From NCBI GenBank assembly GCA_010672165.1, contig JAAHHN010000048.1, positions 1-35,661 on the forward strand: DNA of 35,661 bases, in the 5' to 3' direction. Made by a program: the position numbers and the translations under genes. Of this stretch, positions 16,142 to 25,318 are shown one piece after another; the stretch's first letter is position 1; every line of letters begins with the position of its first letter. This DNA comes from Spirulina sp. SIO3F2 (GTDB lineage: Bacteria; Cyanobacteriota; Cyanobacteriia; Cyanobacteriales; Spirulinaceae). The notes under the pieces were generated by a model. The model did no database searches. It had not been told where the DNA came from and saw only the letters and a program-made list of their open reading frames with translations.

Positions 16142-17842
16142 TCAAGATGAGCAGCTATAGTACGACACGCCCCCAACATCAGAAAACGCGCTAGGTCTGA
16201 GACCATAATATTTATCTTCTACGTCTTGTGATTGCTCATCATAGGGATAGCTCAGGACCGCTTGTAACTCTTTGACTAACGTGTAGTCACCCTGCATAGC
16301 TTGTTGATAGGCAGGGACAATCAGCCACTCTCGCCATGTGTATTTTGGATTAGTCTGTTTCATCTGGGTTGATATCTCAGCCAAATTACCCTCGTTAATG
16401 AGGTCGCGCCAACTTTTTAGCCAAATTTGCCATTGCTCATCGAATTGTTTTGACGTTTTACCATAAAAGCTCTTTTTCAAGGGTGAGACATCGTCTGGCA
16501 TGTGAGATAACTCACGGAAGAAAATAGTGTAATCCACATCTGAGTGGGTCATTAGCTCCATTAACTTTCTAAACAGTTCTGGGTTGAATTCAGTCAAGCC
16601 CAGTTTGGCCGCCCACATTTTTTGGACTTTTTGTTGCATGGCTTCTGTAAAGCCACGGCCGACTTGGTCGAACTGTTCTAAAGCGTCGGCATCTTCTACC
16701 AGTAGTAGTCTCACCGCTTTCCAAAACATATAATAATTCGCTTCTGCTGCCCTGGGCTGATTGATGAATGCAAAGTGGTCGCCGCCGCCCGTCCAAGGTT
16801 GAAACCAAGGGTCAAAAATCTCACAAAATCCAAAGGGGCCATAGTCGAGAGTGAAGCCACCAGCAGCGCAGTTGTCACTATTAAAATTACCCTGGCAGTA
16901 ACCAACACGTAGCCAATTGGCCACCAGTGAAATCAGCCGCTGGCGAAATAACTTAGCCAACTCAACCAATTGCTTTGCAAAACTAAGGTTTTGATTAATG
17001 TCGCGTTTGTATTCTCGCTCAATTAAATGCGACACGATCATGCGCAACTCTTCTAATGCTTTTGGATGAGCATTGCTGCGAACGCGGCGGGCAAATAACT
17101 CTAGCTGACCAACACGCAAAAAGGAGGGTGCAACGCGAGTTGAAATGGCCACGGGATCGTCCACCAAAACATCAGGTTCAAACGAGTAAGAGTCTTGAGA
17201 ATACCAAGGCCGGGTAACAGTCTCAGATTTAGAAACATACAGTGTCAAAGAGCGCGATGTTGGCACACCTAAAGCCTGCATGTAGTCTTGCGCTAGAAAC
17301 TCACGCACACTTGAACGGAGTACTGTGCGCCCGTCGCCACCACGGCAATAAGGCGTTGGGCCACCCCCTTTCAATTGCATTTCCCAGCGTTGGCCATTAA
17401 TAATTCCTTCAAATATAGATATCGCCCGACCATCGCCATAACCATTACCCGTACCGAATGGACATTGTTGGATAAATTCAGTGCCATAAATTGACAGGGC
17501 ATAACCAGTGGCCCAGCCAACCTGACGCATGGGCTCATGGGTAGCAGAGAGATCGCCAGAAAATACACGGCGAAATTGTTCATCAAGCGCTAGCTCATCG
17601 CTCAACCCCAGTTCCTTAAAAAAAGTGCTGCTATGGGTTACATATTCGGGTTCTGCAAGGGGCGTGGGTGTTACAGGTACGAAATGACCCGAAAATACCT
17701 GACGGGCACGGTGATCATCACCATCGACCGTGGCATCAGGATCGGCATTTAAGGTATCCATCAGGGAATAATCCGCCAATTGCACAAACTCATCGAAGGT
17801 CGTTACGCAGGGCTCCGCAGCGGGTTGAGATGGAGTTGACAT
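16142..17842 (-). CDS. selO: Protein adenylyltransferase SelO (YdiU family)
   Basis: Pseudokinase-fold enzyme of 566 residues that transfers AMP from ATP to protein Ser/Thr/Tyr residues, known in other organisms to act in redox homeostasis. Visible signatures are [24 protein letters not shown], the nucleotide-binding [16 protein letters not shown] and [11 protein letters not shown], and the catalytic/metal region [21 protein letters not shown] with the Asn and Asp ligands. Eukaryotic and some bacterial members end with a Cys-x-x-Sec/Cys; here the end is YYSCSS, with one cysteine four residues from the C-terminus. The gene is monocistronic. Its 5' region contains a solo end of the MITE family. 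Confidence 0.92.
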   Translation of the reverse strand: MSTPSQPAAEPCVTTFDEFVQLADYSLMDTLNADPDATVDGDDHRARQVFSGHFVPVTPTPLAEPEYVTHSSTFFKELGLSDELALDEQFRRVFSGDLSATHEPMRQVGWATGYALSIYGTEFIQQCPFGTGNGYGDGRAISIFEGIINGQRWEMQLKGGGPTPYCRGGDGRTVLRSSVREFLAQDYMQALGVPTSRSLTLYVSKSETVTRPWYSQDSYSFEPDVLVDDPVAISTRVAPSFLRVGQLELFARRVRSNAHPKALEELRMIVSHLIEREYKRDINQNLSFAKQLVELAKLFRQRLISLVANWLRVGYCQGNFNSDNCAAGGFTLDYGPFGFCEIFDPWFQPWTGGGDHFAFINQPRAAEANYYMFWKAVRLLLVEDADALEQFDQVGRGFTEAMQQKVQKMWAAKLGLTEFNPELFRKLMELMTHSDVDYTIFFRELSHMPDDVSPLKKSFYGKTSKQFDEQWQIWLKSWRDLINEGNLAEISTQMKQTNPKYTWREWLIVPAYQQAMQGDYTLVKELQAVLSYPYDEQSQDVEDKYYGLRPSAFSDVGGVSYYSCSS

Positions 17843-17910
17843 TGTTGCTAGTGCCGGTATTGTCTAGAAAGATTCACATTGAATTGAGAACTTCGTAGAG
17901 GCTAGCATAT

Positions 17911-17956
17911 TAGAGGCTGTCGTCAGTTGGTTGAGCTTTTGTCTGTTGCAGTCCAT
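17911..17956 (+). repeat. Solo end of the MITE family
   Basis: TAGAGGCTGTCGTCAGTT at 17911 matches the TAGGGGCTGTCGTCAGTT end of the 23098 copy with one mismatch. Similarity fades after about 35-45 bases and no opposite end is nearby, so it is a relic or partial copy between selO and arsR. Confidence 0.6.
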
Positions 17957-17994
17957 TTATATAGCGTTGTAACGCTTTCGGGTATTGCAGTACT

Positions 17995-18363
17995 CTAACT
18001 GCTCACCGCTTCTGGATTCGCCAGACTAAAATCGCGGAACTCCCGTGCCTGCTGCTCAATGCGGGCTGCAATCCGGTTACAGACCAGATTACAGAGGTCG
18101 TAGATGAGCGGGTCTTCAACTTTGTAATAGGCAGAGGTTCCTTCACTGCGACGGCTAAGAATTCCCACTTGGAGCATCACCTTGAGATGCTTAGAAACAT
18201 TTGCCTGACTGGTTTGCGTTGCTTCAACCAGTTCCTGGACACATTTTTCGTCATCCCGCAACAGATTCAGCAGCTTTAAGCGCATCGGTTCGCTCAAGAC
18301 ACTGAAATACTCAGCGAGTTGTTGAACCACTTCTTCAGAAACAGTGTTCTCAGTGAGTTGCAT
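17995..18363 (-). CDS. ArsR/SmtB-family repressor
   Basis: Winged-helix repressor of 122 residues. The core reads VLSEPMRLKLLNLL, then ELVEATQTSQANVSKHLKVMLQVGILSRRSEGTSAYYKV, the recognition helix and wing of ArsR. It lacks the ELCVCDL arsenite-binding motif: the corresponding place has EKCVQEL, with a single cysteine. Other cysteines are DLCNLVC near the C-terminus. It may sense a metal, sulfur compound or redox change, but the ligand is not clear. It is downstream of nrdB on the same strand with a 113-base gap, and 5 kb from arsM, so control of arsM is not implied by position. Confidence 0.88.
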   Translation of the reverse strand: MQLTENTVSEEVVQQLAEYFSVLSEPMRLKLLNLLRDDEKCVQELVEATQTSQANVSKHLKVMLQVGILSRRSEGTSAYYKVEDPLIYDLCNLVCNRIAARIEQQAREFRDFSLANPEAVSS

Positions 18364-18476
18364 GGCACGTCACGGGGTCTGTGATCCCCAAATGGTAGCA
18401 GGCTCTCCCAATGATAACAACTAGGTTGAGCTGCGGGGCGTGATTCTCCCTACAGAAACGGTTAGCGTTGATCCGG

Positions 18477-19538
18477 CTAAATCTCGTCCCAACCCCCAAT
18501 CCCAGAACTCATCATGTAGGAGGTGACGCCAGCTTCAAAGAAATTGGCTTTGGTATTACCTGCCTTTTTCGTGTCCGAGAACCGCTCCAGATGGGCATAG
18601 GGACTCTTTTTGTACTTATCTTCTGTGTATAAAGGTTTCAGACCGATCGCCTTCAACCTTAGATTCGCCAAATATTTTGTATATTGCTCTGTACTAGCGG
18701 CGGTGATGCCAAGAATCTGCTCGCCAACAATGTGGTTTGTCCATTGGCATTCATATTGCACAGCCTTGTCAAACATTTCATAGACATGATCTTCCGCATA
18801 AGGCAACGTCGCCATGGCCTCTGGGAGCAACTTTTGATAAAGCCGCACATGGGAGAGTTCATCGCGGTTAATCATCTTGAAAATATCCGCACTCCCCGGC
18901 ATTAACATCCGTGAAGCAAGATTGTAGAAAAAGATAAAGCCGTTGTAGAAATACAGACCCTCAAGCATATAGTCAGCTAGAAAGGCAATAAAGTAATTCT
19001 CAGGCGTGGGATTATCAATATATTGCTGATATAAGCCAGCAATATATTCACATCGTTTAAGTAAGACTTGATCGGTACGCCAAAAGTCATAAACATCTGT
19101 TCGGCGTTCGGACGGAATGATCGTCTCGATCATGTATTGATAGCTCTGATTGTGCATCCCCTCTTGAGAGATTTGTTCAGCCATACAGAGGCTGATTTCG
19201 GGCGCAGTGATTGAGGCTTTGATATGGGGAATATTGCAGGTTTGTACTGAATCCAAGAAGGTTAAATAGGATAAAATCCCGTCAAAGGCATAGCGTTCTT
19301 CGGGGGTAAGATTCCAATAGTCCGTGACATCTTGGGTTAGATCGAGCTTTTGGGGAATCCAAAAATTCTCGCGCATTTGTTGATACAAACCCACAGCCCA
19401 AGGATAGCGAACATCATTGAGCTGCATCAGATTGGTGACATTGCCAAACCAAATCGAACGATTTTCGATCGCGTCATCCCCGTGAGGATTAAAAATGGGG
19501 GTCACGGGCATTTTGGGGAGTGTAGCGCTAGAAGTCAT
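18477..19538 (-). CDS. nrdB: Class I ribonucleotide reductase, beta subunit (NrdB)
   Basis: Small subunit of 353 residues that holds the di-iron tyrosyl radical needed for deoxyribonucleotide synthesis. All expected residues are present at E. coli-like spacings: Asp96 (LDSVQ), Glu126 and His129 (QEGMHNQSY), radical Tyr133, Glu193 (LEGLYFYNGF), Glu227 and His230 (RDELSH). The tyrosine four residues after His129 makes this a class Ia-type enzyme, not a Tyr-less class Ic one. The ATG at 19538 is preferred to an upstream TTG at 19580. It lies about 450 bases downstream of the winged-helix gene, so it may have its own promoter. Confidence 0.95.
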   Translation of the reverse strand: MTSSATLPKMPVTPIFNPHGDDAIENRSIWFGNVTNLMQLNDVRYPWAVGLYQQMRENFWIPQKLDLTQDVTDYWNLTPEERYAFDGILSYLTFLDSVQTCNIPHIKASITAPEISLCMAEQISQEGMHNQSYQYMIETIIPSERRTDVYDFWRTDQVLLKRCEYIAGLYQQYIDNPTPENYFIAFLADYMLEGLYFYNGFIFFYNLASRMLMPGSADIFKMINRDELSHVRLYQKLLPEAMATLPYAEDHVYEMFDKAVQYECQWTNHIVGEQILGITAASTEQYTKYLANLRLKAIGLKPLYTEDKYKKSPYAHLERFSDTKKAGNTKANFFEAGVTSYMMSSGIGGWDEI

Positions 19539-19995
19539 AATCTTTGGTGGGTGATAGTTGACAATTTTCTGAAGTGACAAACAGCACGTATGGTTATGGG
19601 CTGCAATAGCTTTTCAGATATGGCTGTGATACAGGGCATCTAACGCACTTATTTCGAGGTTTGAAGCCATCACTAACAAACTGTAGGGTGGGCAATACCC
19701 ACCAAAAAATCACTTTTAAATTGAAGCGTTTAAAAAAATCAATGATTATAGAGTAGACACAAAAAGGCTATCTTCTTTAAGATAACGCTCCCCTTAAGAA
19801 AGAGGGTCTTCTCACAACGTTTTTTAAAGACTTAGATATTATCTAAGGTTAGAGGTGAATGAGAGTTGTGACCTAAAAAACTAGATCTTGAAGCAATGTC
19901 AATACCTACGCGATCAGAGCATTCACCTATTGCTCAAAACAGCTAGATTAGTGCGTTATACTTCACTACCAAAACTCACTATTTCAAGTCATCGT
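19539..19995. other. Gap between nrdB and the winged-helix gene
   Basis: No gene seen. The gap contains the hairpin GGTGGGCAATACCCACC (near 19687-19703), a form of a common cyanobacterial repeat, and an AT-rich stretch (19710-19870) that could hold the nrdB promoter. I could not define a promoter with confidence. Confidence 0.5.
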
Positions 19996-20577
19996 TTATT
20001 GTTCGTTGGCCCACCCTTCGATCGCGTGGATGACTACTTGACCGACAGGCGTATTATTCAAAGAGTTTAGGAGGTTCTGGCCAGCAGCAGCGATCGCGTA
20101 GTCTTGCAAGACTGAATTGGATTCGATGTAATGCAAGATGCGGGCAGCAAGTTGATATTGCTCTGAGGTTTTTTGGGCAGGATATTTGTTGTAGAGCTGT
20201 TGAATGCGCTTTTGGATTTCGGCGACGGCTTTTTTAATCAGCTTGGTATCCGGCAATTCGGGTTCCGGAGCCGGAACATTCATCGGCACAGATGCCAAGG
20301 GGACAGGCGCTGAGAGGGCTTCGAGATCTTCAGGGAGTTCGGCGACGAGTTCTTCCCCTTTGCTGGTGAGCCAGATTTCGTAGATCCAAAGGCGATCGCT
20401 AGTGGTTTCAGTGGGCGCACCTCGACGACATTTAATGTAGTCATCGTCTTCGAGGGCTTCGAGGTGATAGGCCATCACATCTGCGATGGTACCCAGGTAA
20501 TCCGCCAATGCGGATTCACTGTTGATCCCCTCAGCGATCGCTTTCAAAATCTTCTGTCTGGTTCGATGAAGCGGCAT
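19996..20577 (-). CDS. Winged-helix protein in the nrd cluster
   Basis: Protein of about 193 residues. The first 80 residues are a winged-helix DNA-binding domain: RTRQKILKAIAEGINSESAL, ADYLGTIADVMAYHLEALED, DDYIKCRRG and a WLTSKGEELV end, similar in order to ArsR/MarR-like folds. A proline-rich linker (APVPLASVPMNVPAPEPELP) leads to a helical C-terminal half (KLIKKAVAEIQKRIQQLYNKYP) with no recognised family. The start could also be the ATG at 20616, 13 codons upstream, with GGGGAGCGGG close by. It follows nrdA with a gap of only about 65 bases and precedes nrdB, so it is probably co-transcribed with nrdA. A role in nrd control is inferred from context only. Confidence 0.7.
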   Translation of the reverse strand: MPLHRTRQKILKAIAEGINSESALADYLGTIADVMAYHLEALEDDDYIKCRRGAPTETTSDRLWIYEIWLTSKGEELVAELPEDLEALSAPVPLASVPMNVPAPEPELPDTKLIKKAVAEIQKRIQQLYNKYPAQKTSEQYQLAARILHYIESNSVLQDYAIAAAGQNLLNSLNNTPVGQVVIHAIEGWANEQ

Positions 20578-20643
20578 ATTACGATTTTCTAGCCCTGACG
20601 GCTTAATATACCGCATCCCGCTCCCCAAACCGCGCTCAATCGC

Positions 20644-22911
20644 TTAATTGGCGCAAGCAATACAGGTTTCATCCACCTCCTTGAAGCTATCCTTCTGTAC
20701 AGTACGAATGTAATAAACTGCCTTGCATCCCGATTGCCAAGCATTGATCAAGGTCTCGAAAATATCCTTGGCTTGGAGCGATCGCTCCGGTTCCTCGGGG
20801 AAATAAACCCCCTGATTAAGATTGAAAATCAACTCCATCGAGATGCCAGTATCAATCCATTGCTGCATCGTCGCTACAGCCTTAACCACTAAGTTTTGAT
20901 CCAGGGTTTTGTTTTCCGGGTAGAACCAGAAGCAATCCTTGATAAACGGCGGTGCAATCGGTACTGTGCCCTTCGCCCACTTGTCATAGAAAAAGCGACT
21001 GTATACTGGGAGCACGCTGGCAGTGCAGCCCTGAACCAGAGATGAAGAAGTGTTGGGCGCGATCGCTGTGATATGGCTATTCCGGATGCCGTGGGTTTGA
21101 ATTGCCTCCGAGAGCGCCACCCAGCGCTCCGGCTGCATAGCATGGGCACGGAACCAGTCCACTGACTTCGCCCCGATAAGTTTACCCTTGCTCCATTCGC
21201 TACCTTTAAACGCCGGATAGGCTCCCCGCTCTTTGGCGAGTTCCATTGACGCTTGGGTACAGTGGTAGCCAATTTCTTCAAACAGGTGGCTAATTTCCGC
21301 CGTGTGGCGGTAGGAGAGGCGATGCTTTGCCAGCCAATCCGCCAACCCCATGCAGCCCACACCAATCGTACGATAGCGATTGTTGTGGTTGCCACTGGCG
21401 GTAAAAGGCGCATGGGTCAGCTCGATTGTGTTATCCAGCAGCCGCACCGCAGTCTCACAAATCTCTGGCAGCTCTGCAATTTCCAGATTCGCCAGATTCA
21501 ACGAATCTAAATTACAGGTATGGGCAAACTTACCGGGCGTAACGTTACTCCAAGACTCCTGACAGAGGTTACCGCCAGGGATATACCCCTCATGCTGGTT
21601 GGGGTTGGCTCGGTTAGACGTATCCTTGAACCAGAGGTAAGGCATCCCCGTTTCCACCTGGGAGCGCATGGCCATCTTAAAGAGTTCTCGGGCATCAAGA
21701 TGGTTGTAGAGCTTAAGCTTGCCAGCTTCAACAGCTGCCTCCACTTGCAAGTAAGCTTCAGTAAATTCATCCCCCCACAGACGGGGCAGCTCAATCCCTA
21801 ACGTCATCAAGACTTCATGGGGATCAATCAGCGTCCAGCGCTCTTTCTCGATGACCCGCCGCATAAACTCATCGCTGATCACCAGTTGCGGAAAGATATC
21901 GTAAGCCTTGCGCCGTTGATCGCCGTTCTCGGTTTGGCATTCGAGAAACTCCGGCACATCCAAATGCCAAATATCTAGGCTGACCGTAACTGCGCCTGCT
22001 CGCCGACCCCCTTGATTGACCGCGATCGCTGTATCATTGAGCAGCTTAATCCAGGGCAGCACGCCTCCCGAAGCATTGGGTTTTCCCATCACATCGGAGC
22101 CGGTGGCGCGAATCCGCGAAACATTCACACCCACGCCACCGCCATTTTTAGAGATTCGTGCTGTGTTGGTGATTTCGCTAAAAATAGATTCGAGATTATC
22201 CTCGATTGCCGTAATAAAACAGGAAGACAGTGAACCATTGGGAACCCGTAGATTCGCCAAAATCGGCGTCGCCAAGGAGATTTTGCGAGCGGCGATCGCT
22301 TCATAAAAGCGCTTAGCCCATTTGAGCCGATTTTGGGGCTGTTCAACTGCGGCCAGCAGCAGAGCACAAGTCAATAGTGCTTCTTGAGGCAGCTCATCAT
22401 CCAACAGATAGCGCTTGGTGAGCAGCACCGCTCCCGCATAGTCATAGTCCGTATCCCAATCGGGATTAATCCAAGACCCCGCTTCCACCAGTTCATCGGG
22501 GGTGTAGGTCAAAATCCGTTCATCATATTGATTTGCACAAACCTTGGTCTGGACGGTTTGGGCATAGTTGCCGTAGCCATAGCCTCGGCTCACGGACGTA
22601 TCTTTCCAGAGGCTCCAGATATGGAGTCGCCCGGCCACATAGCGCCAATCTGGATCTTCGGGGCTACACATTTCCAAAGCGCAGTTAATCAGGTTGTCCT
22701 GAATTTCGCGGGTTGTGACGCCATTCTTGAGACGGGTTTTTAAACCTGCCTCTAGGGTGATGGAGTTTACATCGAGGTCTTTACAGGCCCATTCCACCAC
22801 ATGACGAATCCGGGTGATATCCAGGGCTGCGGTGGTACCGTCCCGCTTAACGACTTGGATATTGGCATGACTCGGTGGGGCAACAGAAGGGGAGAGCAGG
22901 GTATCTTGCAT
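20644..22911 (-). CDS. nrdA: Class I ribonucleotide reductase, alpha subunit (NrdA)
   Basis: Catalytic subunit of 755 residues. The N-terminal ATP-cone (VVKRDGTTAALDITRI, about residues 19-34) controls overall activity. Core motifs are NGSLSSCFIT (first active-site Cys), GGGVGVNVSRIR, GGNLCQES with the Asn-x-Cys-x-Glu catalytic triad, HTCNLDSLNLAN (second redox Cys) and GCTASVLPVYSRF. The C-terminus CIACAN carries the flexible-arm cysteine pair that shuttles electrons from thioredoxin or glutaredoxin. The length and motifs match bacterial class Ia NrdA. The start ATG at 22911 follows about 180 bases of promoter DNA and a MITE-like element. Confidence 0.96.
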   Translation of the reverse strand: MQDTLLSPSVAPPSHANIQVVKRDGTTAALDITRIRHVVEWACKDLDVNSITLEAGLKTRLKNGVTTREIQDNLINCALEMCSPEDPDWRYVAGRLHIWSLWKDTSVSRGYGYGNYAQTVQTKVCANQYDERILTYTPDELVEAGSWINPDWDTDYDYAGAVLLTKRYLLDDELPQEALLTCALLLAAVEQPQNRLKWAKRFYEAIAARKISLATPILANLRVPNGSLSSCFITAIEDNLESIFSEITNTARISKNGGGVGVNVSRIRATGSDVMGKPNASGGVLPWIKLLNDTAIAVNQGGRRAGAVTVSLDIWHLDVPEFLECQTENGDQRRKAYDIFPQLVISDEFMRRVIEKERWTLIDPHEVLMTLGIELPRLWGDEFTEAYLQVEAAVEAGKLKLYNHLDARELFKMAMRSQVETGMPYLWFKDTSNRANPNQHEGYIPGGNLCQESWSNVTPGKFAHTCNLDSLNLANLEIAELPEICETAVRLLDNTIELTHAPFTASGNHNNRYRTIGVGCMGLADWLAKHRLSYRHTAEISHLFEEIGYHCTQASMELAKERGAYPAFKGSEWSKGKLIGAKSVDWFRAHAMQPERWVALSEAIQTHGIRNSHITAIAPNTSSSLVQGCTASVLPVYSRFFYDKWAKGTVPIAPPFIKDCFWFYPENKTLDQNLVVKAVATMQQWIDTGISMELIFNLNQGVYFPEEPERSLQAKDIFETLINAWQSGCKAVYYIRTVQKDSFKEVDETCIACAN

Positions 22912-23097
22912 GGGTTGAATCGAGGGTGTCTCGTCTCTCCAGTGTAACCCTAGATGTGGTGGATTGAACGCAAAAAAGCGTTTGTATCACGCTATACACA
23001 GGGCTGCGCATTATAGCAACTGTTCTTGAGTATGTCAATACAATCGTATTTTAGAATTGATGATCCTTAGGATTTATGAACTTGAGATTTCATGAAC

Positions 23098-23227
23098 TAG
23101 GGGCTGTCGTCAGTTAGACTTCAAACTCTTGCTGTGACTGACGTACAGCCCCTTTCCTGCGTTTTTGGCTCGGGCGCTCTATCCCGTGCCCCATAAGGTT
23201 TCTGATGTTAGCTGACGACGCGCCCTA
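23098..23227 (-). mobile_element. MITE-like element, copy 2 (TA-flanked)
   Basis: Inverted copy of the element at 6330-6453, about 130 bp, bounded by TA at 23098-23099 and 23226-23227. Ends are TAGGGGCTGTCGTCAGTTAG on the left and, on the other strand, TAGGGCGCGTCGTCAGC on the right. Inside, an additional hairpin pairs GGGGCTG-x-CGTCAGT with ACTGACG-x-ACAGCCCC. It sits between nrdA and arsM and may carry or alter the promoters of these divergent genes. Confidence 0.8.
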
Positions 23228-23397
23228 ATATGATGAGGGACGAATGCAGTCCACCCTGAAGCAGCGCTCACGGTAAACATCAAGCTCGGCTTAAGCCAAG
23301 TCTAAGAAATGCGCAGCATAGTAAGGCTGCGAACGGGTATAACGTCTACAATCTGAAAACCCAATCCCTCCCCCCTCACGCACGTAAGGAGAAGTGA

Positions 23398-24366
23398 ATG
23401 AGCTACCTTGAAACCACAGCCCAGTTTTATAGCGACGTTGCCCAAGACCCGATGGTGGGTCTTTGTTGTGTCCAAAGCACCCCCCTCCAACTTCCAGGTT
23501 TAACTGTACCTGTACAAATGCAGGAGATGAATTATGGCTGTGGCACCACTGTGCATCCAGCTGAACTCTCGGGTGATCCCACCGTGCTCTACGTTGGCGT
23601 CGGTGGCGGTTTAGAAGCCCTACAGTTTGCCTATTTTTCGCGGCGACCGAGCGCGATCGTGGCGGTTGACCCAGTGGATGCGATGCGTGATGCCGCCGCC
23701 CGCAACCTGCAAGTTGCTGCCCAAGAGAATGAGTGGTTTGATCCCAGCTTTGTAGATATCCGTATCGGCGATGCGTTTGAGCTACCGATCCCCGATAACT
23801 CAGTGGATGTGATGGCACAGAATTGCCTCTTCAACATCTTTGAGCCGGAGGATCTGGCGCGGGCACTTAAGGAGGCCTATCGTGTAATCAAGCCCGGTGG
23901 TCGTTTGATTATGAGCGATCCGATCGCCACCCGTCCGATTCCGCCCCACCTCCAAGCCGATGAACGCTTACGGGCGCTTTGCCTCTCTGGGGCGCTAACC
24001 TACGAAGACTATACCCAAGCGCTCATTGACACTGGCTTTGGTCAAGTGGAAATTCGGGCACGGCGTCCCTACCGTCTCCTTGATGCGGTGACGTACAACT
24101 TGGATCAGGCGTTGTTACTGGAAAGTCTGGATTCGGTCTCGTTTAAGGTGCCGATTCCTGAGGATGGGGCTTGCATCTTTACGGGCAAAACCGCGATTTA
24201 TGCGGGCACTGAAGAATATCTTGATGATAATGCTGGGCATATCATGCAGCCGGGGGTGCCTTTGGCGGTGTGTGATAAGACTGCGGGCAAATTGGGCGAT
24301 CGCTTTCCTGATGAGATTGTGGTGACACAGTCAACTTGGTTTTATGACGGTGGCGGCTGTTGTTAG
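23398..24366 (+). CDS. arsM: Arsenite S-adenosylmethionine methyltransferase
   Basis: Methyltransferase of 322 residues that methylates trivalent arsenic using S-adenosylmethionine, in cyanobacteria a first step towards arsenosugars. The SAM motif is VLYVGVGGG (63-71) with the acidic end VAVDPVD. The cysteines expected to bind As(III) are visible: Cys23-Cys24 (GLCCVQS), Cys48 (YGCGT), Cys143 (QNCLFN) and Cys195 (CLSGAL). The C-terminus ends GGCC, another potential metal site. TAAGGAG lies a good distance before the ATG. The usual partner, the radical SAM protein ArsS, is not next door. Divergent from nrdA across a MITE-like element. Confidence 0.88.
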   Translation: MSYLETTAQFYSDVAQDPMVGLCCVQSTPLQLPGLTVPVQMQEMNYGCGTTVHPAELSGDPTVLYVGVGGGLEALQFAYFSRRPSAIVAVDPVDAMRDAAARNLQVAAQENEWFDPSFVDIRIGDAFELPIPDNSVDVMAQNCLFNIFEPEDLARALKEAYRVIKPGGRLIMSDPIATRPIPPHLQADERLRALCLSGALTYEDYTQALIDTGFGQVEIRARRPYRLLDAVTYNLDQALLLESLDSVSFKVPIPEDGACIFTGKTAIYAGTEEYLDDNAGHIMQPGVPLAVCDKTAGKLGDRFPDEIVVTQSTWFYDGGGCC

Positions 24367-24389
24367 AGCTGCCGATCCCCCCTTCCCCC

Positions 24390-24530
24390 CTTAATAAGCT
24401 AATCCTGTAGGGGTTTCAAATCGCTCCCTTGATTTTGCTAGGGTTCAGCGGTTCAGCCCTCAAAAGTGCGTTCGCAAGATCCTTGCTGTGAGGGGGGTCT
24501 ACAAAACCCCTACAAGGTTAGCTTAATAAG
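24390..24530 (+). mobile_element. MITE with 9-bp target duplication in a palindromic repeat
   Basis: Element 24399-24521 (123 bp) has inverted ends CTAATCCTGTAGGGGTTT and CTAACCTTGTAGGGGTTT (16 of 18 identical). It is flanked on both sides by the same 9 bases, CTTAATAAG (24390-24398 and 24522-24530). The host is a palindromic C/G-run repeat; its intact sister CCCCCTTAATAAGGGGG is at 24593-24609. No coding capacity. Confidence 0.8.
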
Positions 24531-24589
24531 AGGGGTGACGCCGTAAGCGGCTGAGATAGAAAACTTAGACAAAGGATCAATCCGCTAAA

Positions 24590-24628
24590 AACCCCCTTAA
24601 TAAGGGGGTCGGCGTAGCCGGGGGGATC
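24590..24628 (+). repeat. Palindromic C/G-run repeat, intact copy
   Basis: CCCCCTTAATAAGGGGG is a perfect hairpin, followed by a second palindrome near GTCGGCGTAGCCGGG. It is a frequent cyanobacterial intergenic repeat and the uninterrupted counterpart of the site hit by the MITE at 24399-24521. The gap 24367-24722 holds only these repeats. Confidence 0.6.
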
Positions 24629-24722
24629 ACACCCTCGCTGTAACTGAAGCGTTTTTTCTTGGATAACTCCAATGGAATTGATAAGTAAAAAATCTAATGT
24701 GTAGATATCAGTAAACTAAACC

Positions 24723-25307
24723 CTATTCTCTTCGGATATTGAAGGTAAAAAACCCTTGAAACAAAGTGCGAATACCTGAATTTATAAGGAGTCCTAACTT
24801 TCCAACTGCAACTAAATCAATCACCCAAAATGGATAATGCATCTCGCGCAGTTCAGCGACAACCTCTTCATAAAAATCCCCGATCCACTCTTCACAGACC
24901 TCTGGCTTTAGCATTCTAGATACTGGAATCAATAGCCAATAAGTGATAGGCAGATCACGCCGAATTTGCTTTATCTGTGCTGAGTTTGAATCCTCATTAT
25001 TGGCAAGATCTCCAAAGTTCGGTAAGGATATTTTTCGGTTCAATAAATCCCAAATGACCTGACTCAAATAAAGTGACAGTATTAGTTCATGAAATTGTCC
25101 TGATTTCTCACGCTCTCTCTCAATATCTCGCAAATGTCTTTTCGCCTCCAAAAGCTGATACACCTTGTTTGTGTGAGCACCCGCTGAACCCCTCTCTAAT
25201 AGCTTTTCTAAAGAAAGAATCCTCGTTTGTAGCTCCTCTATTTCCCGTTTCCTCTGCTTACACAGTTCTTGTTGCTCTGATTCCTGTTGGTTATCTCTGG
25301 TATCCAT
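24723..25307 (-). CDS. Coiled-coil/membrane-associated protein of a PadR pair
   Basis: Protein of 194 residues with no recognised catalytic domain. Residues 1-75 form a strongly charged coiled coil (RKREIEELQTRILSLEKLLERG; EAKRHLRDIEREREK). A middle part contains two moderately hydrophobic helices, one at ELILSLYLSQVIWDLL, followed by LPITYWLLIPVSRML. The C-terminal part has MLKPEVCEEWIGDFYEEVV and an amphipathic end FWVIDLVAVGKLGLLINSG. An excellent ribosome-binding site (AGGAGGAG) precedes the ATG. The gene follows padR by 11 bases, so the two are co-transcribed; PadR regulators often control a neighbouring membrane-associated gene. Its function is unknown. Confidence 0.72.
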   Translation of the reverse strand: MDTRDNQQESEQQELCKQRKREIEELQTRILSLEKLLERGSAGAHTNKVYQLLEAKRHLRDIEREREKSGQFHELILSLYLSQVIWDLLNRKISLPNFGDLANNEDSNSAQIKQIRRDLPITYWLLIPVSRMLKPEVCEEWIGDFYEEVVAELREMHYPFWVIDLVAVGKLGLLINSGIRTLFQGFFTFNIRRE

Positions 25308-25318
25308 CTCAACTCCTC

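Noticed and set aside
16160-16175. CGACACGCCC near the selO end resembles the MITE end
   Set aside because: It codes for the conserved C-terminus of SelO and has no TA-bounded partner.
22912-23097. Possible NrdR boxes before nrdA
   Set aside because: I saw only partial matches such as ACGCTATACACA and could not find a proper pair.
23291-23818. Open frame of 175 codons antisense to arsM
   Set aside because: It lies opposite a clear arsM gene and has a shadow-like composition rich in Arg, Ser, Gln and His.
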